In this document: one piece after another, positions 32,837-41,785 of the stretch
How the letters are laid out: each line of letters starts with the position of its first letter
Position numbering within the stretch: position 1 is the stretch's first letter
Assembly (NCBI RefSeq): GCF_007992435.1
Contig: NZ_BKAG01000011.1
Coordinates: 120,844 to 184,843 of the forward strand
DNA length: 64,000 bases
Direction of reading: 5' to 3'
Source of the DNA: Prosthecobacter gellanilyticus
GTDB taxonomy: Bacteria; Verrucomicrobiota; Verrucomicrobiia; Verrucomicrobiales; Verrucomicrobiaceae
The notes under the pieces: generated by a model
The model's database searches: none
Told to the model about the DNA's origin: nothing
What the model saw: the letters and a program-made list of their open reading frames with translations, nothing else
Made by a program: the position numbers and the translations under genes

Positions 32837-33670
32837 ATGAGCATGATTGTCTGGCTAAATGGTTCCCTGGTGCCTCTGGAGGAGGCCCGTATTTCCCCCC
32901 TGGATCATGGATTTCTGGTGGGAGATGGCGTTTTTGAAACCCTCGTCGCCCGTGGTGGCCGCCTCTTCGCCGCCCAGGAGCACTGGGAGCGCCTGGTGCA
33001 TTCCTGCGAGGTCATGGGCCTCACTCCGACCACGGAGGAGGAGTTCATCGGTGCTATGGACGCTGTCCTGAAAGCGAACGACCTCCTGGATGCCCGTGTC
33101 AGATACACCCTTAGCAGCGGAGATGGCCCCCTGGGCTCGGATCGCGGAGATGTGGGGAATACCGTGCTGGTCACCGCCGTGCCTCTGAAGGGCTGGGGCC
33201 CGACGGAGAAAGTCTGCCTGGTTCCGTGGCCGAGACTGGAAACAGGCGCTCTGGCGGGGGTGAAAAGCACCTCCTATGGCGAAAACGTGCTGGCTCTGGC
33301 CCATTCCAAGGCGCGGGGTTGCGGAGAGGCTATACTGGCCAATACCAAGGGCGAGCTCTGCGAGGGCACCGGCTCAAACATCTTTATCGTGGTCGATGGC
33401 AGGCTCATCACGCCTCCACTGTCCTCAGGCTGTCTCGCTGGAGTCACCCGCAGGCTGGTGCTCTCCGCTTGTCTGCGGGCTGGACTATCCTGCCATGAGG
33501 AAACGGTGTCCGCTGAAGCCCTGGCCACCTGCGAGGAAGCCTTCCTCTCCTCCACCACCCGTGACGTGCACCCGATCAGCGAGATCGATGGGCGTGCGCT
33601 CAATGCTCCAGGACCCATTACTGCCCAGGTGCAGGCCGCCTTTGAGCGGCTCGCTGCCACTATGCGATGA
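32837..33670 (+). CDS. class IV PLP aminotransferase (PabC/IlvE-like)
   Basis: 277 residues. Fold-type IV PLP enzyme: GFLVGDGVFETL near the N-terminus, the PLP lysine in GVKSTSYGENVLA, then GELCEGTGSNIFIV, and the phosphate loop SGCLAGVTRRLVL. The size and the N-terminal WLNGSLVPLEEARISPLDHG suit either aminodeoxychorismate lyase (folate) or a branched-chain/D-amino acid aminotransferase. ATG at 32837 was chosen, with another in-frame ATG two codons later. Divergent from obg. Confidence 0.85.
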   Translation: MSMIVWLNGSLVPLEEARISPLDHGFLVGDGVFETLVARGGRLFAAQEHWERLVHSCEVMGLTPTTEEEFIGAMDAVLKANDLLDARVRYTLSSGDGPLGSDRGDVGNTVLVTAVPLKGWGPTEKVCLVPWPRLETGALAGVKSTSYGENVLALAHSKARGCGEAILANTKGELCEGTGSNIFIVVDGRLITPPLSSGCLAGVTRRLVLSACLRAGLSCHEETVSAEALATCEEAFLSSTTRDVHPISEIDGRALNAPGPITAQVQAAFERLAATMR

Positions 33671-33707
33671 AATTTGGGGATTGCCGCCGGAGGCTGGGCT
33701 TGGTGGA

Positions 33708-34124
33708 ATGGGCGCGATGATTCCCAGCCACCTGCGTCTGGCCGCGGCATTGCTGCTGGCCGGTGTGCTCGCCTCTTGTGGAGGCGGCAGGCTCGCGCCC
33801 TTCCACCGGCCTCTGGAGCCGGTGGAGTCCTTTGGCGTGATGCAGACTCAGCAGGGCATGGCCTCTGTCTACACGGACCGGCGCACGGCCAGCGGGGAGC
33901 GCTTCCACTCCAGTGCGATGACGGCAGCTCACAAAACCTGGCCCATGGGCACCCGCGTCCGGGTCACCCATCTCGGCACCGGTCGCTCCGCCATCGTGCG
34001 GATCAATGATCGCGGCCCCTTCATCAAAAGCCGCATCATTGACCTCACACCCGCAGCGGCGAGCTCCATCGGACTCACCCGGAAGCAGGGCGTCGCCCGG
34101 GTGAAACTGGAGCGCCTGAAGTAG
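33708..34124 (+). CDS. rlpA: RlpA-like septal lipoprotein
   Basis: 138 residues. Signal peptide with lipobox VLAS before Cys26. The double-psi beta-barrel RlpA domain reads GMASVYTDRRTASGE, TAAHKTWPMGTRVRV, INDRGPFIKSRIIDLTPAAA. RlpA proteins are lytic transglycosylases that cut glycan strands lacking stem peptides, following the action of amidases. The SPOR domain of long RlpA forms is missing. ATG at 33708, downstream of GGTGGA, was chosen; a much longer frame in the same phase overlaps the aminotransferase gene. Confidence 0.88.
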   Translation: MGAMIPSHLRLAAALLLAGVLASCGGGRLAPFHRPLEPVESFGVMQTQQGMASVYTDRRTASGERFHSSAMTAAHKTWPMGTRVRVTHLGTGRSAIVRINDRGPFIKSRIIDLTPAAASSIGLTRKQGVARVKLERLK

Positions 34125-34204
34125 GCTCGTCTGGCTCCGCCATTTTCATGGTGGCGCGACTTTCTTCTTCCCAGCACCGAGGGCTTCCTCGTAATCTTGA
34201 TATC

Positions 34205-34756
34205 ATGTCCAACCGCACCTGGCATCTCATCAAGGCCTCGACCAACGAGGAATACGGTCCGCTTTCACAGGAAGCCCTGATCCAACTGGCCTCCGAGGCG
34301 AAGATCTCTCCCATGGACAAGCTCTCGGAGGATAGTCGCCGGACCTGGCGCCGCGCGCCCATGGTGAAGGAACTGCAAATGGACTGGCTCATCCAGATGC
34401 CAGACCAGTATCTCTATGGTCCCACGAACGTGGCCACCATCCAGGAGTTCCTCGCCACCGGCCAGGTCGATGGCGACGTGACCGTGATCGACTGCACCAA
34501 GGGCACGGAATCCCGTCTCTCTGAGCAGGCCTTTTTCCAGGCCAGCCCGCATCACATCCGCAGCGCCCACACCACCCTGGTCGGCGCGCAGTGGCCGGAG
34601 CTGGACAAGGCCAGCAATGACCACGTCCTGCAGCAGCGTGTGCAGGTCCTGGAGCGCCAGCTGATGGAGGCGCAGAACATCATCCATGAGTATGACCGGC
34701 GGTATAAGCTGCTGCGTCAGCAGTTCGTCGAGACTGCCGGGCATGACCCGCAGTGA
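34205..34756 (+). CDS. GYF_2-domain protein with C-terminal coiled coil
   Basis: 183 residues. Residues 4-60 (WHLIKASTNEEYGPLSQEAL) fit the GYF_2 domain found in many Verrucomicrobia and Planctomycetes membrane proteins, where it is thought to bind proline-rich partners. A second related segment (QYLYGPTNVATIQEFLATGQ) follows, so two repeats are likely. Residues ~138-175 (VLQQRVQVLERQLMEAQNII) form a coiled coil. No signal or TM. ATG at 34205 chosen over 34148 because it gives the domain at the N-terminus. Function unknown. Confidence 0.75.
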   Translation: MSNRTWHLIKASTNEEYGPLSQEALIQLASEAKISPMDKLSEDSRRTWRRAPMVKELQMDWLIQMPDQYLYGPTNVATIQEFLATGQVDGDVTVIDCTKGTESRLSEQAFFQASPHHIRSAHTTLVGAQWPELDKASNDHVLQQRVQVLERQLMEAQNIIHEYDRRYKLLRQQFVETAGHDPQ

Positions 34757-34862
34757 GGGATCCTGCATCCGAATACCCTGCCAGAACGAATCAGTTCCAC
34801 ACGTTTGCCATGTTCCCGTTTCGGGAACTCAAGCGTCAGTCATTCCATCTTCATTCCCCATC

Positions 34863-35387
34863 ATGAAAAAAACCATGCGTCTCCTCACCGCCATCTTTGC
34901 CGGCATCTTCGGCAGCGCCCACGCCGGCGAAGGTCAGAAAGTTGATTATCCTGCCCCGGCTGTCTCCGGCGTGAATCAGGACGGTGCCACTGTGAACTTC
35001 GCGGACGTCTACAAGAAGGGCCCGACCGTGGTCTTCTTCTACCCCAAGGCTGACACCCCCGGCTGCACGAAGCAGGCCTGCTCCCTCCGTGATGCCTTTG
35101 CGGATCTGAGCAAGGAAGGCGTGCAGGTGCTCGGCGTGTCCTTTGACAAGGCGGAATCCCAAAAAGCCTTCAAGGACAAGTTCACGCTTCCCTATGACCT
35201 CATCGCCGATCCCGATGGCAAAATCGTCGAGGCCTTCAAGGTCGAGAAGATGCTCAAGGGAGTGCTGTCCCTGGCCAAGCGCAGCGCCTTCCTCGTCAAG
35301 GACGGCAAGGTCGTCTGGCAGGACTACCAGGCCAGCACCGACCAGCAGGCCGCCGATATCAAGCGCGAACTCGCCAGGCTGAAGTGA
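34863..35387 (+). CDS. exported peroxiredoxin (BCP/PrxQ type)
   Basis: 174 residues. Signal peptide MKKTMRLLTAIFAGIFGSAHA, then a peroxiredoxin domain with PxxxTxxC as Pro61, Thr65, Cys68 (PKADTPGC) and a resolving Cys73, the C-x4-C spacing of BCP/PrxQ. It would detoxify peroxides outside the cytoplasm. Export of a BCP is less usual than a cytoplasmic form. An exported thioredoxin-fold protein that could recycle it is at 26352. Followed by a strong terminator. Confidence 0.9.
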   Translation: MKKTMRLLTAIFAGIFGSAHAGEGQKVDYPAPAVSGVNQDGATVNFADVYKKGPTVVFFYPKADTPGCTKQACSLRDAFADLSKEGVQVLGVSFDKAESQKAFKDKFTLPYDLIADPDGKIVEAFKVEKMLKGVLSLAKRSAFLVKDGKVVWQDYQASTDQQAADIKRELARLK

Positions 35388-35452
35388 GGTGACATCGCGG
35401 GTTCTGTCTTAAGACAAAGATCAGGCCTGCATCTAAAAAAAAGTCAAAGTGA

Positions 35453-35484
35453 GCCGTCAGGGTGCCAGCCCTGACGGCTTTTTT
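35453..35484 (+). terminator. intrinsic terminator after exported peroxiredoxin
   Basis: Perfect 10-bp stem GCCGTCAGGG / CCCTGACGGC with loop TGCCAG, followed by six T. An A-rich tract precedes it. Confidence 0.92.
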
Positions 35485-35659
35485 GTTGGGCTGCGGCTAA
35501 CCAAAGATGCTTTTTTTTGATCTCGCCAAAACACAGTTGGTTGGGTAGGATGCGCACAAATGAGGCCGGGAAGTTCCATTCTTCACGAGACGCTCAAGCC
35601 TGCTGATCGCGGCTGGCTGGATTGGCACATAACAAGCTAACCCCAAAAAACGAACCGCC

Positions 35660-38600
35660 ATGAAATCTCCTCTTTTTTTGGCACGTCGTGTGCATTTCCT
35701 GCACATCGCGCTCCTCCTGCTGTTTGTGGCCGTCCCTCCGGCTCCGGGGTTCTTTTTTCTCATCAATGGCTTCCTCGTCATGGTCGGCCAGTCGATCTCC
35801 GTGACCGTGAAGGGAAGCTCCCCGTCCGCCACGGTCAACCTGCAGTCCATCTTTTCGAGTGGCAGCGGGCAGGTGGCGCTGGGTGAGGCTTTGCCGAAGA
35901 GCGGCAAGGGCTCTGTGAGTGTCATCCTGATTGGTGTCACAGCAGGCTCCGGCAGTGTGGGGTTCTCGGGCACCAACAATGGCGGCAGCGTTTTCGGCAG
36001 CCTCAACTTCAATGTCATTCCGGGGCCCGGCACGGTGGCGCAAAACCCCTTCGTGGGCATCGGCGGAGATCCGGTGAGCACGAAAACCGGCGAGTACTTT
36101 GGCAATGAAGGCACGGATCTGGACCTGGGCGGCCCCATGCCGCTGGCCTTCTCCCGCTATGTGGCATCCAAGCTCGCCAGCGACGGCTTTGTGCAGGCGA
36201 ACCTGGGAGGCAATCGCTCGCACAATTTTGCCTCGCGGATGATCACCGTCACACCTGTCATCAAGCAGGTGGTGCTGCCTTCCGGAGCCGTGCTGAAGTT
36301 TGACAAGAGCGGCACAAAGTGGGTGCTCTCCCATCCGCTGGACACACCTTATCAACTGGTTGAGACGGCTGGAAACTTTTTGTTAGGCAACCCCGAGACA
36401 AAGCACATCTGGACGTATGACAACACGGGGAAGCTCACCAAGATCGAGGATGGCAAGGGGAACGAGCACACGCTCACCTACACGGGCGGCAAGCTCAGCA
36501 GTGTCACTGACGGCATTGGCCGCACCATCACCATCAACCAGCCCGGCACGGAGATCGCCAGCATCACAGATCATACCGCCTCGCGCACGGTGAACTACAA
36601 CTACTCTGGTGGCGTGCTGGTCTCCGTGCAGGATTACGGCGGCCACACGACCACCTACACGGCCAACGGTGGCGGACTTCCTGTCTCCCACATGCTGCCG
36701 GTGGGCAATGTTCCCTTCACTCAAAGTTATACGGGCGCCAAGGTCACCACACAGACCGAGCGCGGCACAGACATCAGCACGCTGCTCTATAACCCGGCCA
36801 CCACCACCTTCACGGACCCTCTCAATAAAACCCTGGTGGATGAATATGACCTCCTGGGGCGTCTCATCACCCACACGGATCAGGGCGGCAAGACCATCTC
36901 CATGACCTATGACAGCGCTGGCCGGCGCAGCTCGGTGACGGACCGGCTGGGTAACAAGACCAGCATTGTCTATCATGCCGGCAGCGGCGGACCGCAGACC
37001 ATCACGAACACCGAGGGAAAGGTCACCAGCTACACCTACAAACCACGCACCGTGGCAGGCATCGTCTTCCATGATGTGACCAAGATCACCTACCCGGACG
37101 GTGCCTCGCGCTCCTTCACTTATGATGCGAAGGGAAACATCACCCAGATCACCGATGAGGCGGGGAAGGTCTGGAAGTACACGTACAACGGCAAAGGCCA
37201 GGTCCTGACGGCCACCAACCCGCTCGGCGGCGTGATGACCAGCACCTATGATCCTGCGGGAAATCTGCTCACGGTGCAGCCGCCTGAGATGGGCACCACC
37301 AGCTACTCCTATGATCTAGCTCGTCACCGCATCACGCAGATCACGCGTCCAGGTGGAGCCCAGGTCACCCTGGCCTATGATAGCAAGGACCGTCTGATCT
37401 CGCAGACGGACGAGCGCACCAACGTCTGGCAGTATACCTATGACAACAACAACAACCTGACCGTCGTCACCGATCCGGACGGCGAGACCACCACCAACAG
37501 CTACGATGTGCTGGACCGCATGACATCCAGCACTGACCGCCTTTCGCAGCCCACAAACATGACGTTTGATTCGCGGCGTCTGCTGTCTTCCCTCACGAAT
37601 CCGAATGGGGGCGTGATCAATCTGACCTATGATGATCGCAGGCGCATGACCGGGCTTGAGGACGCTGGCGGCCAGGACTGGCTGTTCACCTATGACAACG
37701 AGGGGCGCCTGGTCACCACCCAGACACCCGTGGATCCTCCGGATGTCCGGAAGCTCAACAAGCTGGGCTTTGTGACACAGTCGGTCGATCCGCTGGGAAA
37801 CACGCGGAACCTGACGCGGGATGCCATGCAGCGGGTCACCTCGTCCATCGATCCACTGGGGCGGGTAACCAACTTTGCTTTTGACAAGCGGGGGTATCTC
37901 GTCAGCGCGACAGAGCAGGGGACCGGAACGGCCAAGTATGATCGTGACGGGCTCGGGCATGTGACCAAGCTCACAGATCCGAACGGAGGTGTCTGGTCCA
38001 TGGTGTATCAAAAGGCCGGGCGCCTCACGAAAGTGACAGACCCTCTGGGCAAGGCCACCACCATCACCTATGACTCCCGCGGCCGTCCGCTGACCTCCAC
38101 CTTCGCCGATGCCCACACCTGCACCATGGGCTATGATGCGGCGAGCAATCCCACGAGCAGCGTGTTCAGCGCCGGGCCGAATCTGCTCTTCACCTATGAC
38201 AATCTGAACCGGCTCACCTCGGCCAATGGCGTGGCCTTTGAATACGATGCCGAGGGACGTCTCACCAACTGCGAGCAGAACACGCATGACTTCACGGCCA
38301 CCTATGACAATGGCGGCCGGTTGCAGACGGTGAGCTACCTGGATGGTGCTTTCACCGTGACCTATGGTTATGACAGCCGCAACCGCCTCACCAGCGTGAC
38401 GGACAGTGAAGGCACCTCCATCGTGATGGGGTATGACAATGCCGGGCGTCTTACCAGCCAGACACGGACTCCGGGCATCGACAGCAGCTACGTCTACGAT
38501 GCGGCAGGACGGCTCACGCAGATTCTGGAAGGGGGAGCCGCCACGCTGAACTATGGCCTCAATCCCGCCTCGGAGGTGGTGGATCTGGACATCACCGCAC

Positions 38601-40069
38601 CCACACTTCCGGGCGTGGCAGCCTCCACAAAGACCTTCAAGCACGGCAAGGCCGGTGAGATCACCACCACGGATTATGCCTATGATGTCAGAGGCAGGCT
38701 CACTGCCTCCCCTGGCAAAACCTATCAGTGGGATGGCGCCTCGCAGCTCGTCGACATCTCCGGCGTCACCCTGGCTTATAATGGCGTGGGAGACATCGTC
38801 ACACGCACGGAGACAGCCCAGACCACGCGCTTCTACCACCACTATGCGCTGAATCTCTCCCCGATCGTGTATGAAGACCTGCCCTCGGGTTCGGATCGCA
38901 TGTATGTGTGGACTCCTGGCGGCAGGCTGCTTTACAGCGTCGATGTCGGCAGCGGGGACCCCACGTTTTACCATTTTGACCGCGTCGGCTCCACCTTGGC
39001 GCTGTCAGATTCAGCGGGCACCGTGACGGACAGTTATGCCTATGGTCCCTATGGCGAGCTTTTGGGGCACACCGGCGGCAGCACCCAGCCCTTCACGTAT
39101 GTCGGTGGCTATGGCGTGCGCACGGAAGGAGCCCTGTATCACATGAGGTCTCGCTACTACGATCCCACCGCGGCTCAATTCCTTTCCCGTGACCCTATGC
39201 CGCCCCGTCTCGCGGATCCCAAGTCCACCCACACTTATAGTTATGCCTCACAGAATCCTCTGAGATACATCGATCCGGAGGGTGGTCTCGTCTGCGCGCC
39301 TTTTGTGGAAGGGCTGGGAGTTTCCTCCCAGCGCAGACCAGCGCTCAATTTCCTGAAGGTCGCCACCCCCATGGATGACAGCCCCAAGCCGATCGACCGC
39401 ATCTTCGTCTCCTACAACTATTTTGGCGGCAACGGTTGCTTCGGAGGAGCGCCCCCATCACCAGACAGGCTGCCTTTCTGCCCGCCGTTTGAGCCGCCCT
39501 TCATGCCCCTGGGATCAAACGTCTTTGGGGATCCATCCACGGGCGACTGTGGTTTTGACCTCTTCATTCTCAGGCACATCGCATTCCCGGACATTCCCTT
39601 TGGTGATCCACCGTTGGTTCTGGAGGTCAACGACGACATCCTGGCTTCTGACTTTCCTCCGAAACTGCCTCCTGGCTATCACCCACTCTACGGAAATACG
39701 GTCTTCAATGCCAGTGGCAATCCTGGCGGCCTTCTTCTTCACGACAATGAGCCCCCTCTAACGAACAACACCATCAACTGCGATGGCCCGGGAGGCACCC
39801 CTGCACAAGATCAAGCGCAGCAGGCTGATGGTGGCGGAGGCGGCATCAATCAGGCCGCCATGATCGAGGTCTACAAGATGATCTACCGGGCCTATAAAAT
39901 GGCGGAGGATGCCCTCATGATCAAAGCCCAGCAGAATGGCTTCAAATTGAGCGAGGAGGAAGCCCGCGCGCTGGAAGATTTTAAAAAGCAGCGCAAAGCC
40001 ATGGGCAAGATCATCAAGAAGATGGGCGGCACCCTGCCTGACACAGATCCGTCTTCATCAAGCCTCTGA
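35660..40069 (+). CDS. secreted RHS/YD-repeat protein
   Basis: 1469 residues. Signal peptide at 1-31, then a beta-rich N-terminal domain and a DUF6531-like segment (GGDPVSTKTGEYF, GPMPLAFSRY). About two dozen YD repeats (YDxxGRLTxxTDPxG) follow up to ~1130. The RHS core boundary is MRSRYYDPTAAQFLSRDPMP near 1160, then SYASQNPLRYIDPEGG. YD shells wrap a variable C-terminal cargo. Here the ~275-residue tip is Pro/Gly/Phe-rich (FCPPFEPPFMPLG) with a Lys-rich helical end, and resembles no toxin I know. No immunity gene is recognisable; a YD-bearing companion follows. Confidence 0.88.
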   Translation: MKSPLFLARRVHFLHIALLLLFVAVPPAPGFFFLINGFLVMVGQSISVTVKGSSPSATVNLQSIFSSGSGQVALGEALPKSGKGSVSVILIGVTAGSGSVGFSGTNNGGSVFGSLNFNVIPGPGTVAQNPFVGIGGDPVSTKTGEYFGNEGTDLDLGGPMPLAFSRYVASKLASDGFVQANLGGNRSHNFASRMITVTPVIKQVVLPSGAVLKFDKSGTKWVLSHPLDTPYQLVETAGNFLLGNPETKHIWTYDNTGKLTKIEDGKGNEHTLTYTGGKLSSVTDGIGRTITINQPGTEIASITDHTASRTVNYNYSGGVLVSVQDYGGHTTTYTANGGGLPVSHMLPVGNVPFTQSYTGAKVTTQTERGTDISTLLYNPATTTFTDPLNKTLVDEYDLLGRLITHTDQGGKTISMTYDSAGRRSSVTDRLGNKTSIVYHAGSGGPQTITNTEGKVTSYTYKPRTVAGIVFHDVTKITYPDGASRSFTYDAKGNITQITDEAGKVWKYTYNGKGQVLTATNPLGGVMTSTYDPAGNLLTVQPPEMGTTSYSYDLARHRITQITRPGGAQVTLAYDSKDRLISQTDERTNVWQYTYDNNNNLTVVTDPDGETTTNSYDVLDRMTSSTDRLSQPTNMTFDSRRLLSSLTNPNGGVINLTYDDRRRMTGLEDAGGQDWLFTYDNEGRLVTTQTPVDPPDVRKLNKLGFVTQSVDPLGNTRNLTRDAMQRVTSSIDPLGRVTNFAFDKRGYLVSATEQGTGTAKYDRDGLGHVTKLTDPNGGVWSMVYQKAGRLTKVTDPLGKATTITYDSRGRPLTSTFADAHTCTMGYDAASNPTSSVFSAGPNLLFTYDNLNRLTSANGVAFEYDAEGRLTNCEQNTHDFTATYDNGGRLQTVSYLDGAFTVTYGYDSRNRLTSVTDSEGTSIVMGYDNAGRLTSQTRTPGIDSSYVYDAAGRLTQILEGGAATLNYGLNPASEVVDLDITAPTLPGVAASTKTFKHGKAGEITTTDYAYDVRGRLTASPGKTYQWDGASQLVDISGVTLAYNGVGDIVTRTETAQTTRFYHHYALNLSPIVYEDLPSGSDRMYVWTPGGRLLYSVDVGSGDPTFYHFDRVGSTLALSDSAGTVTDSYAYGPYGELLGHTGGSTQPFTYVGGYGVRTEGALYHMRSRYYDPTAAQFLSRDPMPPRLADPKSTHTYSYASQNPLRYIDPEGGLVCAPFVEGLGVSSQRRPALNFLKVATPMDDSPKPIDRIFVSYNYFGGNGCFGGAPPSPDRLPFCPPFEPPFMPLGSNVFGDPSTGDCGFDLFILRHIAFPDIPFGDPPLVLEVNDDILASDFPPKLPPGYHPLYGNTVFNASGNPGGLLLHDNEPPLTNNTINCDGPGGTPAQDQAQQADGGGGGINQAAMIEVYKMIYRAYKMAEDALMIKAQQNGFKLSEEEARALEDFKKQRKAMGKIIKKMGGTLPDTDPSSSSL

Positions 40070-40097
40070 GAACACCAACTTCCACCTGCACGTCCTC

Positions 40098-41330
40098 ATG
40101 AAAACTCTCTTCCTCCGCCTTGTGGCCGTTTTGATGCTCTTTCCTGGCGCCGCCAGTGCGCTGCGCATCTCCTACACCTATGACGCAGCCGGGCGCATGG
40201 TCGCGGCCAACTACAATGGCAACAGCCGAACCAGTTATGCTTATGACAAGAACGGCAGCCTCCTGTCCCGGGTGAATACCATCACTCCGCCCTTGTCCCC
40301 GCATCTGGCGGCCACCTACACAGGGCTGATCACCAACAGCAGTCCTGATGTCGCCAACACCGGCATCATCACCCTGAAGCTCCTCGCCAACGGCACCTTC
40401 AGCGGCAAGGTCACCATCCAGGGATCGACTCTCCCTTTCTCCGGCAAATTCCTGCCTTCGGGAGCTCTGGAGGGCGGCCCCATCACCATTGATCGCAAGA
40501 CCCCGCTGACCGACTACATCCTCGATATCAACATCGACACGCAAGGCAGTCTGCAGGCCGTCCTCGGATCACTCAGCGGAGTGGGGGGCACTCCCTCAGA
40601 CGTCAGCCTGCAGGCAGACTTCTTCAATCTGGGAGGACGGCTGATCGGCTCGGGGTTCATCGGCAAGTACACGATGATTCTCGAGGCCAATGCGGGCGCT
40701 GGAGTCCCCAAGGGCACGGGTTATGCCACCGTGTCTGTCAGCAACAAGGGAATCATCACCATGGCGGGTAAGCTTCCGAACGACATTGCAATCACGCAAG
40801 GCTCCCAGATCGTCGGGCCGAATGTCTGGCCTCTCTTTGTGGCACTGCATGCCAACCAGGGCTTTCTGGCTGGCAGCACTGCTTTCGTGAACCAAGGCGG
40901 CCTGGCGATCCAGGGCTCCCTGGTGTGGGGGAAGCCCCTAACCAATGGTTCGTTTCATCCGGCCGATTTCAAGACGGGCGTGAACGCGGAAGGCTCTCTC
41001 TATCTCGCACCGCTCGCGGGTCAGCGTGCGCTGAATTTTCCAGCGACGAGTCCGAACGCCCAGTTCAATGCCGAGTTCGGCAATCTGCTGGCGCCGATCA
41101 TGAAAAACGTCACCCTGGACACCGCGAACAAGTTCACCACCCCGGTGGATGCGAACTCGCTGAAGCTCACCCTCACCGGAGCCACCGGACTCGTTTCCGG
41201 CAGCTTCAAGGCTGATGCCAACACAACGCGCACCTTGAAAGGCGTGCTCATGCAGGGCCAGACCTTTGCCGCCGGTTACTTCACGGGCAGCACCGAGAGC
41301 GGTGATTTCTCCATCCTGCCTTCACCTTGA
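40098..41330 (+). CDS. secreted companion protein with two YD repeats
   Basis: 410 residues. Signal peptide at 1-21, immediately followed by two YD-repeat-like units (ISYTYDAAGRMVAANY and TSYAYDKNGSLLSRV). The rest is a long beta-rich region of repeated TYTGLI / NGTFSGKVTIQG / LPFSGKF and GKYTMIL / GTGYATVSVSNKG modules, like surface or adhesin beta domains. It starts 28 bases after the RHS gene, so it is co-transcribed. The shared YD units suggest it associates with, or is spliced from, the RHS shell. No family name assigned. Confidence 0.75.
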   Translation: MKTLFLRLVAVLMLFPGAASALRISYTYDAAGRMVAANYNGNSRTSYAYDKNGSLLSRVNTITPPLSPHLAATYTGLITNSSPDVANTGIITLKLLANGTFSGKVTIQGSTLPFSGKFLPSGALEGGPITIDRKTPLTDYILDINIDTQGSLQAVLGSLSGVGGTPSDVSLQADFFNLGGRLIGSGFIGKYTMILEANAGAGVPKGTGYATVSVSNKGIITMAGKLPNDIAITQGSQIVGPNVWPLFVALHANQGFLAGSTAFVNQGGLAIQGSLVWGKPLTNGSFHPADFKTGVNAEGSLYLAPLAGQRALNFPATSPNAQFNAEFGNLLAPIMKNVTLDTANKFTTPVDANSLKLTLTGATGLVSGSFKADANTTRTLKGVLMQGQTFAAGYFTGSTESGDFSILPSP

Positions 41331-41341
41331 GGTCAGGGCTG

Positions 41342-41599
41342 TTACAGCCCCAGTGCCAGAAACAGCGCCAGATGCACAGCTCCGATATAGAGGAGCCAGG
41401 CCTGTGCACGGCCATAGCCCAGGCTGCCGCTCGTTTCCGTGGGAATCTCAGCCGTGTGGCCGAACCAACGATCCTGATTCTTGAAAAGCATGAAGCCGAC
41501 CGGGATTAGGATGACGAAGGCCAGCGCACCAAGGACTCTCAGCAACAGCAGACCTTCCGGAGCCATCGCCGCCAACAGGGGAATGAAGTGGGGGTTCAT
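41342..41599 (-). CDS. small membrane protein, two TM helices
   Basis: 85 residues. Hydrophobic segments at about 14-38 (EGLLLLRVLGALAFVILIPVG) and 66-84 (WLLYIGAVHLALFLALG). No family recognised. The stop codon sits in the loop of a small hairpin GGGCTG-TTA-CAGCCC (41336-41350), between two convergent genes. ATG at 41599 is preferred; a longer frame reaches 41683. Confidence 0.55.
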   Translation of the reverse strand: MNPHFIPLLAAMAPEGLLLLRVLGALAFVILIPVGFMLFKNQDRWFGHTAEIPTETSGSLGYGRAQAWLLYIGAVHLALFLALGL

Positions 41600-41785
41600 G
41601 GGAGGACCTTCGCATCCCCGGAAAATGCCACCAGATACAGATGGCCGCATTCCTGACCAGCACAGAGCGGCAAGTGTTTTCATTGTTGAAGTGCCTCTTG
41701 GTGTAAGGTATACTGTTCTAAAGAGTAGTATTGAGCGTGAGCCGAGTCGACCCGGTCTGGCCTAGCTCCTTCCTGACCAAAACCT

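Noticed and set aside
37316..38974. 552-codon frame antisense to the YD-repeat region
   Set aside because: Periodicity is inherited from the RHS repeats on the other strand. No start context and no plausible product.
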